Below, piece after piece: positions 22,538-34,515 of a DNA stretch of 64,000 nucleotides. A model generated the notes under the pieces. The model made no database searches. It was given only the letters and a program-made list of their open reading frames with translations, and was not told where the DNA came from. This stretch comes from Istiophorus platypterus (lineage: Eukaryota > Chordata > Actinopteri > Istiophoriformes > Istiophoridae). The position numbers and the translations under genes were made by a program. Location: contig CM029129.1 in assembly GCA_016859345.1 (NCBI GenBank), positions 13,946,866-14,010,865 of the forward strand. Direction: 5' to 3'. How positions within the stretch are numbered: the stretch's first letter is position 1; each line of letters begins with the position of its first letter.

Positions 22538-24825
22538 GTACCACTTGACTGTTACACTGATAAACGGACACTGCAGAGGGCTGCTATACACTGTAAAAAA
22601 GATTTAGTTCAAATCGTTACATGAAGGTACCATATTTTTGTTTTATTCACTGTAGTGAAAAGTTCAGTGAAAAGGCTAAGTTGCCTTTGGGATGTTTGTT
22701 TGTTCACAGTAGTTATGCTGGTGTTTCAAAATTAATGAATAGCTTATTTATCGAAGTTTACATGTTGTGTATAGAATTTTTCATCTGATATTAATTTAAT
22801 CTCATATAATCCAAGTGGTTTCAATTTAACAATTATAATAGTATTAATAATAATAATAATAATAACAATAATTCATCCAGATTTTCATATGTATTTGATA
22901 TTAATATCTTTTAATAATTCCAACTGTTTTAATTTTTAAAAAAGTGTTTCATGTGATTAAAAAAAAGTAAGAAATCATAGTAAGTAAACATAATTTAGGT
23001 TGTTAAGATTTTTATTTTTTTGCATTGATGTCACTCAGTATGTTGCAGTTTAACACTTCTGTAAGTGAAAATTGCCCTCAGATATACCTACGGGGCCTAG
23101 TTTGGGGCTATTTCAAGACTACCCTGGGGCTTTGACTTAGTTTAGTGTTGAAACATTTAAACAATGATAGAGTTGTACAGACAAAGAGAACAATTGTTTT
23201 GTAACATGTTTCCGCCTGTCAAGCTCTAGTCACAAGCAAGTCAGTCAGTTACTCTGGAAATCCTACTGTTGCTGTCAGCCATCTATTCAGAAAAGATGAA
23301 AGAATGAAATCATTTAATAGTTTGGCACCGGAGTTGTGATTCAAACAATAGCTAAGCACTGACAGTTGCACTCAGACGGTAAACATTTTTCATCAGGTGC
23401 TGTATTCATCTACTCTGTGTAATCTGATGCTATAATTGAGTTACTTTCACAAACAGTAGCATCTAAATCATTTTAGTGACACCCTAAAAGTTGATTTAAT
23501 GATCAATCTAATTGTGGAATTTTAATGGTGAGTTTTCAGTCAGAAGGTAAATGTTGTGGGAGCAGATGCCATTAATGGGCTTGTCTTGCTGTAATTTAAC
23601 CCACGAATTTAAACATCTGTTTCATAAACTAGCTTTTTTGGCCACACTAATGCAGAAATTTTTACACGTTAATTTGTATAGTATTTCCACATACAAAGTG
23701 TTGACCCTGACACACTCCTCCCCTGCACTACCTCCACTGCATCAATATCCTGGCACTCACAAATTATCACAAGGTTATTGTGGATCACCAGTTCTCTATG
23801 GTAAATCATTAAAATGTTCACTCTTTGGCTATCACTCATTAGCAGAGGTGCACGCACAGCATATACAGTCAGCATTATTATCCAACAAACAGCATAGTTG
23901 CTCCATCATGACAATCAATTTAAAGGTACCAAGGTTAGAAATGGATTCTACACATTTTATCTATTGTCTCTCTCTCACACACACATAAACATACATACGC
24001 TCTCACGCACAAATATGCACACATACACACAAAAATTATTATAAAGGTTTTTTTTTTAACCCAACAACCGATGGGAGTTGTTCATAGTCATAATGAAACA
24101 CTGCAAGCATGCATACGTGTGTAGTGTATCTGCTGGAATCTTCTCCCCTTTAAATTCTGTTTTCCAGGTGAGACTAGTATCAATTGTCATTCATAATACC
24201 ATAGAGAGTGGATGTTAAAATAGAAAGTAAAGATAAAGTTCTGTAGAGTGCATGGTTTTATGTCACTGCTCTTCAAAAGCATGGATGCATACATACACAA
24301 AGAAACATGGCATATAGCACTTTTAGTCATAGCACATTAGGGAGGCAAGGATTCCTGGCAGACACCACCATGCATGGCTAATCCACATTAGGGATGTTCA
24401 GTCAGCACATTAGGCTTAAACTCGAGATGTCTGAATGAAACCCAGCAGGGGATGGAAAATGCTGGAATCAGTTAGATGTCGCGGGAATCGTGTGTGAGTG
24501 CGTGTATGTGTCACTGTAAATGGGAAGTAGATATTGCACCTGACGTAAAAACAGATCATTTAGAGGCATGTCTCACGGCGCTGTGCTGGAGTCATTATTC
24601 AAAATAATTGTTTTTTAGTACAAACAGTGGAGGAACCGGTGAGTTGGTGCAGTGGTTAAGTTGTCTCTGGAAATATGAGCACCACTTGCAAGCAAACGAA
24701 ACAGAATAGGGTCACCAACTGTCTCAATCAAAACTTCTTCAAATCCTGCTTCAAAGGTTCAGTATCATGAAAATGGGTTTCGTGTTTTTCTGACCCACAT
24801 AAAACATAACATAGACAGAGAAATT
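22538..24825. other. Start of downstream intron, simple repeats only
   Basis: AT-rich. It contains (AAT)n at 22846-22874 and a CA/CT-rich stretch at 23968-24030. A GGTGCAGTGGTTAAG phrase at 24649 recalls tRNA-derived SINE heads, but no A/B box pair follows. No exon is recognised. Confidence 0.45.
22846..22874. repeat. (AAT)n microsatellite
   Basis: About nine AAT/TAA units with one AAC interruption. Confidence 0.85.
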
Positions 24826-24828
24826 ATA

Positions 24829-25013
24829 CAGAACCCCCCCTGGAGTCAATTGAGGAAAAAAATAGCCATACAAAAATCTGTACTCTCGGTTTACAAATCC
24901 CTGCACAGATTTCAGATCTCTGTTTACAAATCCTTGCTTTGTAAACAGAGAGGACAGATCTAAGCATGGCTCTATTTTTTTCTCAGCTGACCCCAGGGGG
25001 GCTTGGTAAAATA
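24829..25013. repeat. Long imperfect inverted repeat (hairpin element, MITE-like)
   Basis: The left arm (about 24829-24897) has CCCCCCTGGAGTCAATTGAG, GAAAAAAATAGCCATA, then ATCTGTACTCTCGGTTTACA. It is matched in reverse complement by the right arm (about 24938-25013), reading CCCCCCTGGGGTCAGCTGAG, AAAAAAATAGAGCCAT, ATCTGTCCTCTCTGTTTACA. The innermost 22 bp differ at only two positions. A perfect 13-bp stem, CTCTGTTTACAAA / TTTGTAAACAGAG, sits at 24918-24930 and 24938-24950 with a 7-nt loop, so GTTTACAAA occurs twice forward and once inverted. No coding potential. It could be a small palindromic MITE or a fold-back product of a local duplication. Confidence 0.75.
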
Positions 25014-25655
25014 ATGGCAGTGACATAAACAAAAAAAAGGAGGAACGACAGGGAAAAGGTGATACCATATGTATTTGAGCACACATGGTTCGCACCTTAA
25101 TTTCTACTTTGACCCACTATGGACTCTTTTCCACGGAGGCCCTCAAGATAGTGTTTTGAAATCCAATCAATATTAATTTTTTAGCACAATTACAAACGTT
25201 TTTGAAAGACACATGAATTTTACATTTATAACTACAAGTGTCAAAATATGGGATATTGAAAGCCTGTGTAACTGCTGCAGAATAATCCACTCCTTGTCGC
25301 CTTTTTCCTCATTTCCCCAAGAAAGGTGTATGTGAGAGTATTTAGCAGTTGATCCAATAATAAAGCTAGAAAATCTATCTGCCACAATAATTGCATTGGA
25401 ATAACACAACAATATTGTATAGACAAATGGGTATTAGTCAAGGAGTGGTGCATTGTTGTTCCCTTGCTCCCTGTTATTTTTCACTTTGAAACAATTTGTT
25501 ATCTGAGTAGATGAAACTACATTTTCTCCCTCTTTTTGAACACATTGGTTTTTTTTTCCTCTCAGTTCTTTTTAGTTTTTTTTTCTGACTCTATATTTTG
25601 TTGCCCTTGAGAGCCTAGAAATTATTAAGTGCTAGATGGAAAAAAAAAAAAGTCC
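25014..25655. other. Intron, nothing specific recognised
   Basis: AT-rich spacer between the hairpin element and the LINE remnant, with no exon or repeat recognised. Confidence 0.4.
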
Positions 25656-25659
25656 TTAC

Positions 25660-26200
25660 CCTCGATCTGAGACCAAGACCCTCACAGACAAAAATGTATC
25701 ACTTTGGTCCCTACAGCTAATCATTAAGCCACATGGCAAAAACCTTTGGGATTTATTTTACTTTATTTATTTATGTTTTGCTTTCAGATTTGATAAACCT
25801 AAACCCTCTGCTGTGAAAGCCAATTTCCTTCAGCTCACTGATATGGCCAAAGTCAGAGACTCAAATTTGGCAAGTACTTATGCAGGCTTCCGTCTCATCA
25901 CATCTGGATTATTGTGAGTGGAGAGTTTCTAACTGGCTGTGCATAGTGAAAGAGGAATCACATTTCTGTTCTACTGACCTCCCTTCACTGGCTCCCACTT
26001 ACAGAGCTAATTTAAGTTTTTGTTTATTCATAAATCTTTGATTCTGAACACATTCACAACCACCTCTGTCACTCTTCTACAACCAGGTCACTCAGGACAT
26101 CTGACCAGATGTTGATTTACGCTAAAAGGCAGCTTTGTCTTTTCTGTTGCTGCCACAAGGCTGTAGAATAGTGTTCATTATTCCCACTTTTCTTATCTGA
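25660..26200 (+). mobile_element. Non-LTR retrotransposon (LINE, L2/Rex-like) remnant, C-terminal part of ORF2
   Basis: Translation gives a degraded LINE ORF2 tail. IIKPHGKNL and FDKPKPSAVKANFLQL (25810-25836 for AVKANFLQL) correspond to the family pattern VKPxVxNLGVxFD...FDK..xxVVKxxFFQL. After several stops, LHWLPLT appears at 25983-26003, a hallmark near the C terminus of L2/CR1/Rex ORF2. VAATRL*NSV follows at about 26147-26176, where the usual Trp of RLWNSL is a TAG stop. The plus-strand copy is 5'-truncated and has frameshifts and stops, so it is inactive. Clade assignment is by motif only. Confidence 0.8.
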
Positions 26201-27405
26201 ATTATGATTTACATGCTGTGGCTGCAGAGCCTTGAAATTGCACAGTTTTGGTAATTTATACCTTGGTCTGTTAAGACCTTTTTTGGAGACAAGCGGAGAT
26301 AAGTATCCTTCTTAAATTAACAGCAAAATGGCTGACTGATGACATGAATGCTTTCCATATACCAGATTGGATAAACGTACCACCCACATGGCTGTCATTG
26401 CTCCTACCCTTTATGGGCATTCTCTCAAGATACTAATAAAAAAAAAAATGTATTTTAATAAGTTTTACCCGAGTAGCCAAACCAAGTAGTAATATCATGT
26501 TTTATTTTGTAACTATGCCATATAGGCAGGCTGTGTTAGGAAACCTCTCTTATGCATTGTTCATAGTTGTGCAATATGTGTTTTTTCTCATTTTGGTATT
26601 ATTGTGTTGCACCATCAGTTCTTTTTATGTGCGCTTAAGAGAAAAAGTTGAATTTTTTCAAGGAAAGGTGGCAGCTCTCCCATGGTTTTATGATTGTAAT
26701 CAAATTTTTATTTTGTTTTTTCCTCAGGCATTGGGGAGAAACAAAGGGAGACGGTTTAATGGTTCAAACTAGTGTAGACTTGTTGAGGAAAACATGGTTG
26801 CAGAGGTGAAGGAATCTACCACTCATGTATCTGAGGGAGCGAAGAGTTTCTCTTTGATGCAGCTTGGAGAAAGCTGTAGCCTGCTTCTGACCCGATAGGA
26901 CTGGTGCATTCTAAAGTGTTAAGCAATGGGGATTGTTGTTTGTGACAGGCAGAAGATGTGGCTGCCTGTACAATAAGAATTTGACTATAAAACTCTGGAA
27001 GGGATCTCCTTTTTCTGCCCCACCACTGATTTCTCTGTATTTACATTTTATTCTGTTTAGCTGGTAATTAAATCCGTATCAACTCAACAATAAGTGTACA
27101 AAGTACAATAACATTAGAATAACAATAGAAGACGAATAAAAACTTTCAAAATGCCATAATTACAAATAAATATGTTACTATTACACAATAGTAAAAGAGC
27201 GAGAGAGCAGTGTTAGGAACCAAAATAGGATAAAGCGGATTAATTATTCCACTTTTTTCAATAAGTTGAATTCCATTTTCATTGCAGCACTTTCAGGATT
27301 ACTCTGAGCTATCTTAAGCTATCCACTCCACAAAGACTCTGCTAAAGAATCAGCACAGAAACTAAAAATGTCAAACATAAGTTAAAGTCACCACATCATC
27401 TCAAG
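26201..27405. other. Intron, nothing specific recognised
   Basis: AT-rich sequence after the LINE fragment. A moderately complex stretch at 26730-27010 has no identifiable exon. Confidence 0.4.
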
Positions 27406-27660
27406 AATTTCTAATTGCAAAACGGCTTCAAAGCTAAAAGTTATTTGACCCTGAATGGCTTCAAAAGGGGCACATTGTCAGTAAAAATACTGATTGGTAA
27501 GCTGCATTCGAACCTAATAACTCAATTAGATTATAATTGCAAAGTCATAAAACTAGTTTTCCTTGAGGATGTCAGTTATTTTTCAGCACGTAAAAAATTA
27601 AATCCCCCTCTTGCTAATTGACTGATGCCATAAAACTGATAATGCCTTTTAATAGAGAGG
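27406..27660. promoter_or_regulatory. Candidate conserved non-coding element
   Basis: A repeat-free stretch of balanced complexity with homeodomain-type cores (CTCAATTAGATTATAATTGC, TTGCTAATTGACTGATG, GATAATGCCTTTTAAT). Its texture is like vertebrate developmental enhancers. Conservation cannot be judged from one sequence. Confidence 0.25.
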
Positions 27661-30600
27661 CAGTGGAACCCATTTCAGACATGACAATGTTAAACAACTT
27701 ATGATTATGTTATATGCTACAGCAGGAAGGATGTGTGAAGGTGGTGGTGGTGGTATATTAGCTGCCATGTCTTCAATATCCTGATTTATACACCAAAGGC
27801 AGAGTTTCGTGTATTGCTTTCTTATAAGCATTTTTTTTTCCTGTCCTTGACTAAGCAGTTTTACTTGCGTAAATTTTACCACATCTTAAATACCAGGGTG
27901 GCAGATTGGAAAACGCACCTATGAGCATTTTTGCCGTGGGTATGAGAACATATTTGATATATTTGGTAACATTTGGAGAATGGTTTCAATAAGGATGTGT
28001 ACTAACTGCCCAATGAATTAATTCCATTTTCAGATTTTGATACTCATTATTTTTATTTGAATGTAAATATGCTTGTCTGGTCTCTCTAAGAGAAGTCGGG
28101 TAGTGTCTGCCATTCTAATACATATTGAAAGTGAGGAGAGCAAGATGCAGACAAATACACCCACATACACACACACGTTGTGCAAGCAGTATGTTTACTT
28201 GCAGTTTATAGAAGGTAATTCTAAATCCACAACCAATCTGTGTGCTAATTTCTGAAACAAGCATTACATGCATAGGTGTTCACTCTCCCCTCTCTATGTT
28301 GAGCAGTGGGCTGCAAGTCAACCCACTTCAAACCCTGGCTCAGATTACAACCTCTTCCCTCCAAAACCATATGAAAAAGAACTAACAGATTAACTAACTA
28401 ACAGATTGATTAATCACTTTCATCTCCATGATGAATATCCATTGTTTTGTTTTGGGGTTTTTTTTGATGGAGGTTCCTCAGACTCAGAGTTGGAATTGAT
28501 TGCATTGAATAAGCCAGGTAATTGTTGATTAGCCAGATTTCAGTAAACATACCAGGTACAGAGATTTTGGGACTTTGAATTCCCTTTAAAATTTCCTCCC
28601 TCTGTGCCTCCTTTTAAGCCATGCATCATCTACCCATGTTTGCCATGTGTCTGACTTTGAGAGTTGCTTCAAACATTCTGATTACTCTTTATCATCTCAG
28701 CTCGTTTAAGGGCAGCCGTGGTTATTGCATTAGCCATCAAAGCTGCCCCCCCATGTCTTTCTCTCCCCGCCCTCCCCACAGCCCCTGGCAGTGCTCTGCC
28801 TCGGCCGTCCATCTTATGGTTCACTATCCCTCTGCCCCCTCCTGTGACAGAGGCCATTAACTCAGAAGCAAAAACGCACGGCTCTCGTAAGAGGGATCAA
28901 CTTTTGTGTGAGCTCCAGCACTGCAGTCTTAGTTGCAGGCTGAATAAGGTCACAGCAAAATGCTTTTGAAGGTGGCAGTTATATCAACCTCCTTTTGTTA
29001 AAAATCTCTTGTTTTTATTGTTGACTTTTTTTTTTTTTAGTTTAATGAAAAATAGAGCTGACATATAACCTGTCAGGTCAGCAGCAGTCAGTCAGTGGTA
29101 AATTTACACGGAGCTGAACCTCCCAGTGGGCTTCTTGTCGACTTCTTATATCTTTAATGTCAAATGACCGATCATATTGGTTCATGTGTACTTAAAGTGT
29201 GCTTAAGGCATGACCGGCTTGAGTTGGGCAGCACCCTCAACTGATGTAAATGGACCCTAACTCATTCTGCTGCACCTTATTAAATGACACAGTTCAGCTG
29301 TACATCGCAGTGACCTGTGTAGTATAAATACTAGCAGTTTAACTAAACTGCCTCACTGTAAAGTTGTCCAGGTCACATAACACACCATAGGACCGGATGA
29401 TGCTGTCCAACGCCGTTAGGTTAATAAGGACTAACGTCGGCTTGGGCCTACCAGGTGTGACATATCCGCGCACACACACAAACACACACACACCTAATGC
29501 CCTCCAGGCGTCCCCTGACAGCCCTTTATCTGTTATAGCGGGCTTATTAATGAGCAGTCTAACTATCCCCATCTTTCTTTCCGTGCATTTTTTTTTCCAC
29601 CTGAAACCGTCTCATGTTCTCTCCTCAGTTGTCACGTGGCTTTACCTCATTAAGTTGATTTCCTCTCCACAGATTCATTATGGTGTAAGTATTTAATGTA
29701 TGAAATGGATGCCCTGTCCCGGTTAGATGTCCCCCGGTCCAGCTCTGGTCACCTGCCTCATAAACATCGGTCTCCCCTATGAAAACAGAAAGCTTTCTTT
29801 GGCCACTGAAGTTCCCCGCTGCTGTGACAGTGGGACAAGGACAAGGATACTGCACCAAAAGTACAGTGCTTTCCTTCCATGGATAAGGCCACAGCTGGCA
29901 TGTTGAATTGCAGTACAGCTGATATTTAGGCATTATGGAGAGTAGTTTTAGGATTTTCTGAAGCCTGTCCTACCATTGGTAGGATACATTATTAATTAGT
30001 GGTGTAAGAAATGGCTTTGGGTTATTGAAGGGAAAAAAAATGCAGAAATATTCTTTGGGTTTAACAGGAGACAAAAAATTTGTTCATTTTGTTCATTTTG
30101 TTGGGATCTTTTACTTATTTTTTTTTTTTTAATATTTAAGAATATTTCACAAGTGTTTGTTTTTGCAATACTCAATTTGGCCACAAGAGACAGACCACGA
30201 ACCCCTGGTTAAAATCCTGATTTACTTTTTCAAAAGTTAACTTATTATTTTCAAATTTATTTTTTTTTTATTCATTTATTTATTTTTTTTTACATTTGGC
30301 AGAAAGGCTTTCTGGCAGGCAGCTAGTAAAAAGTTATAAGTTATATTTTTTAAATATTTCTTTTTAATTTATTTTTTCTTGCCTCATGTTTTCTGCAATT
30401 TATCACATTATGGTGCTGCAGAGAAACCTTTCTTTATCATCATTTGAAAATAAATTAGTAAAATTGTTTCACTTGTTGGCAGCAGTGAATGGCAGTGTCA
30501 AATCTGGGCACACTTCTTTATGGCTTATTAAAGTTAATAAGCTTTGTGTAGTAGTGCAGCTTTGAAGGCCCTGGCACCGTGCCGACAGCTGGCTGTCATT

Positions 30601-32145
30601 GAGCGTCTATAGCTAACCATCTCCTGGTGTTTTAGCGATACATCCAACACCACTGGCTCTAGCTGGACCTTGGTTTGAGACTGTTTGTGAGAGAGAGAGC
30701 AATCTGCCTCACAGTAAATCAGTGAGTTTACCTATTTACACCTCGTTATATCTCATGATCTATATTTAGGTTTCACCTCTTCTTTTCCAGTTCTACGAGT
30801 AAATGACCCTGAAAGTTCAACCCAAAGCACGGTCCTGTCAGTTTACAACTTTTAATCAGGCAGTAAATTATTAGCAAGTTTGTTTTGTTATGACGTTATG
30901 AATTGTTTGTTTGACATTACAAATGCAAACCTCTGATTAGTTATTTTGTGTTATTAGTTTTGTCTTGTGTTTAAATAGGATTCTTTCAGGATCTTAAACC
31001 AGTTTCAATTTCCACATGCACAAAATGCAAATACAAAATATTCTTAATTTACTTTTTTCTTCTAGGGGTTTGATTTAAATTTTCCCATAGCCGTTGTATC
31101 TAATTCAGAAAAACATTTATAGAAATTCTGAATAGGGGCAAAAAAAAAACCCTTGGGAATCATGTTACCCTTATTTTTTTAATCTTCACATGAAAAAGAG
31201 TTTATTGTCACTGACAAGTAAATTTTTCTATCACTTGTTTGATTTGCTTCCATTTTGGCTACCTCACAAAATTATAAGAATGAATCCCAAATTTCAAAAG
31301 ATGGAAACAGAACCACATAATAAAATCTTTTTTGACATCCCTTGTCTTCTGTTGTATTATAATCTGTCATATTATAATCTTTCAAATGCTTTCAAAACAA
31401 TACGTTTTCTAGTGTTTTATTTCATTGAAAATGCAGAAGTGTCTTGTCCTGATCCACATTCATATCCCAGTCACTCTCTTCTCTTAACTTACTACACATT
31501 CACCTTTTTGTTATTTTTTGTTTGTTATTTTGTTGTTGTTCTTTGCCTCACCAACATAGACTAGCTGGTCTTCCTTTTCTTGGTCTATGCACACATGCAA
31601 ACGCACACAGGCACAGCAAATTACACACACAGATGTATGCTAACTCACACAAATGAAGACACACCACCTCTGTCATGACAAAAACAAAATAATCTGTTCT
31701 GAAAGAGAATGTTTATTCATGCCTAACAGATTTTGACATGCTTGTCACATCTCTTGCATTGCCTATCACTTTGCCTTTTGAGTGGTGAGCTGCACTCCAC
31801 GGCACCGTGATTGGCCTCTTGGATCGGCCGCATCGCTTTAGCTTTTGATATGTGTTGGATAGTCTGGCACGTACAGCATTACTGATAATTGAAATGTTAG
31901 GTAGGAGTGAAGAAATTGAAATTGTAATGCCATTTGGGAATTCATATTCAATATTTCTCTTGTGTCTTTCTAACATGTGCACACACATGCTCCTTGATTC
32001 TCTCTTTTGTTGAAATAATTAACAGATCCCTAATGTTGACTGTGTTCAGGGGAAGCCATTTTGGCATTCTGTCTTGTCTCCTGTTGACTTAACAGGTGGT
32101 ACTGCATAATTTTTGGAGCTGTTCATCTACACGTTCTACTTTTAT
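27661..32145. other. Intron with simple repeats and two GC-richer patches
   Basis: Contains GGTGGTGGTGGTGG at about 27738-27752, a GC-richer C-tract patch at 28735-28890, a CA tract at 29470-29493, and complex stretches at 29690-29935 and 30555-30665. None shows a recognisable exon. The GC-richer patch has open frames on both strands without known domains. Confidence 0.35.
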
Positions 32146-32149
32146 TACT

Positions 32150-32465
32150 ATTCATAATGCCACTTTTTAAAAGCTGTTGGCAAATGCCTCTGAAACACTG
32201 AGAAATTAGAAAGGGACAAATGAATTCATTTGGCCCATCCCCTTCATTTCCCAATTCCTTCATCAGTTTAATGGCGGCATAAAAGGAAAATACATATGGC
32301 TGCCAGTACTTCTGGACCCAACTTTGAAAACTTTGCTTATCAGACATGTTTTTGTCAAACCTGGCATCCAATTACTAGCAAGTGAGATTATTAACATCCA
32401 TCAGTGCATTAGCATTTTAGACAGCAATTACGTAATGCATTTACTGTTTGCCAGGTGCCTCTTTC
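32150..32465. promoter_or_regulatory. Candidate conserved non-coding element
   Basis: About 300 bp free of simple repeats with TAAT/ATTA-rich phrases (AAATGAATTCATTTGG palindrome, CCAATTACTAGCAAGTGAG, GCAATTACGTAATGCATT). Two short palindromes, TGAATTCA and TTACGTAA, lie within it. This is inferred from texture only. Confidence 0.25.
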
Positions 32466-34340
32466 TTTGGGTAGTAAACCGCCTTTCATACAAGATAGAA
32501 ACACTTATCTCTCTGTGTGTCTCCATGTAGATACGTTTCTTCCCCCCCAGCAACCTCTGTTGCTCCCCGCTCTGACCACATTTCTCTCCTCTATATTTCA
32601 CCCTCATTTCTCTCACTATGCCCCAAATATGGTGTAGACAGGGATTGGAGTGACTCTGTCAAGCTTCTCTCCATGTTCCCCAGTCTGTGTTAAATTGGTT
32701 CAGAGCTTAGGTAGAGTGTGAGCCTAGAGAAAAAAAAATAAATAAAAATACGAGCATCACCTCGAGGCAAAGTGACCCTGGGTAGAAAAAAAAAAATCAT
32801 ACATACTGTACGTCCCTGACAAACACAGATACCAAGTTACATACACAGGCTTTGATGTAATAATGGTTTTGTTCACTCCTAATGCATCATAACATCTTTG
32901 ATGTCGCAATTTACTTTTACAAGTTAAATTTGTATTTCCAGTGTGTTGCTTTTAATATAGTGTATCCTTCTGCATTTCATTTTTCTACCATGTACAGAAA
33001 ATGTCTGTATTTTCCAGAAACTTGGATTGTGACGTTTGTATACTACACTGTGAATACTACTGCCTGGGGCCTAAGCTAAGAGGGCCCCTAATAGCTTAAC
33101 ATAAATAATACAATGCAGTTATGTCCAATTATGTATCTGAACTAACATATACTGTGTCCTAACTTATAAAATGCAGTTCCTCTTTGATAATTTCTACAGA
33201 ATCTCTGATGCAGCCACATCTAATGTAATTAATGTAATTATGCTAATGCTGAAGAAATGCCAGATAATTGTTACCAGATGAATTAAAGGTACTGCAGCAG
33301 CAATGAGAGCTTGATGCGCAACACCACTTCTTAGGTTGCAGTCATTTTTGTCTAACCATTTAAATCTTAAATAATAACAGCCTACATGGAAAACCAATCG
33401 ATAGCATATTCCACAAAATTATAATTTGGGAAGATTGCCAGAATTTCTTCATTTCTCTTCTAAATTGGACTTTTTACAAGACCTCTCTTAATAAAGAGAG
33501 CCAAGGAAAAATTATGATAATATTGGAAGTACCATATAATCAGCATATCAATTTCATAATCAGAACTGTCCCAAAGATGAGACTTAGCCAGCCCTACAGC
33601 TATTTATGCACTTAGAAATAATTGGATGCTTCTGACTGCAATAACAGAAAATCAGTATGCACTATTAAAGCAGACTGAGTCATTTGCTTTTATGCCTTTT
33701 TGCTTGGACATAGGTTATCACACAAGGCGTGAAGTTAAATGATACTCAATCACTCTCATAAAGTTTGTCTGTACGGGGAGCAATTTTCATGTTTCCTAGC
33801 TCTGCTCATACAATCACTTCTTCTTGCACTTTTTCTCTGCATCTCAGTTTCCTCCTGATCTTGCTGGGAACAGATAGCTGAACACTGTCCTGTGTAATGT
33901 GGGCTGTCATATATATTTCCACTCTGCCAGCTCAACAGTTTGACCAGAGGGCAAAGAACATAGCCCAGATTGACAAGTAGTGGAGCTCAGCATGCTGTAG
34001 CAACATATTTGCCGACTCTACCTGACCGAATGATCAACTGAATGACACCCTCGTTTGCTCACCAAAAAATGTGTTGTTCCAGAATTTCGATAGTACAATC
34101 CCTTACAATAAAATATGCACATATTTTGTATTGATTTCCAATGTTTACTAGCAACCTCATATAAAAGTACCCCTGAATTACATATTGAGCAATGTTAGCA
34201 CATTCTAAAAATCCTTTTGTGACACATATATTTGGATATTATTTTATATTTTTTTCAAATCATTTCTGTCTAAAAGTAGCCTGCGTCACCATATTTCCAT
34301 ACTGCTGGCTATATTCTAATTTATTTACTGGTTGATCGTA
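32466..34340. other. Intron, nothing specific recognised
   Basis: AT-rich sequence. The phrase TAATGTAATTAATGTAATTA at 33221-33240 is a small tandem repeat. No exon is recognised. Confidence 0.4.
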
Positions 34341-34515
34341 CTATATGAAATGGCTCTAACAATGGTTTTCTTTCCAATTGACAAAGGTCAATCTTATATA
34401 AATGGTTGATTTAATGACAAACGGGATTGCGAGGCCATCTAAAATGATAGCATCCTTATTTGGCTTTTGCCATGCCCAATAAGCAGCAGTTTTTAATTGG
34501 TTACATGTTGTTTGT
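34341..34515. promoter_or_regulatory. Candidate conserved non-coding element
   Basis: Complex stretch with a Sox-like AACAATGG, a CAATTGACAAAGGTCAA phrase (TCF-like ACAAAGG overlapping a nuclear-receptor half-site) and GCCATGCCCAATAAGCAGCA. Inference from motif density only. Confidence 0.2.

Noticed and set aside
23551..23988. 145-codon open frame shortly after the FSTL4 exon
   Set aside because: It does not resemble the expected FSTL4 continuation, is not flanked by convincing splice sites in the right phase, and ends in a CA/CT-rich simple repeat.
24640..24700. GGTGCAGTGGTTAAG as a possible tRNA-derived SINE head
   Set aside because: No matching B box or tRNA-like continuation follows, so a SINE cannot be supported.
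28669..28969. GC-richer open frames on both strands at 28.7-28.9 kb
   Set aside because: C-tract composition explains the open frames; no domain is recognised, and no splice junction pair gives a sensible exon.
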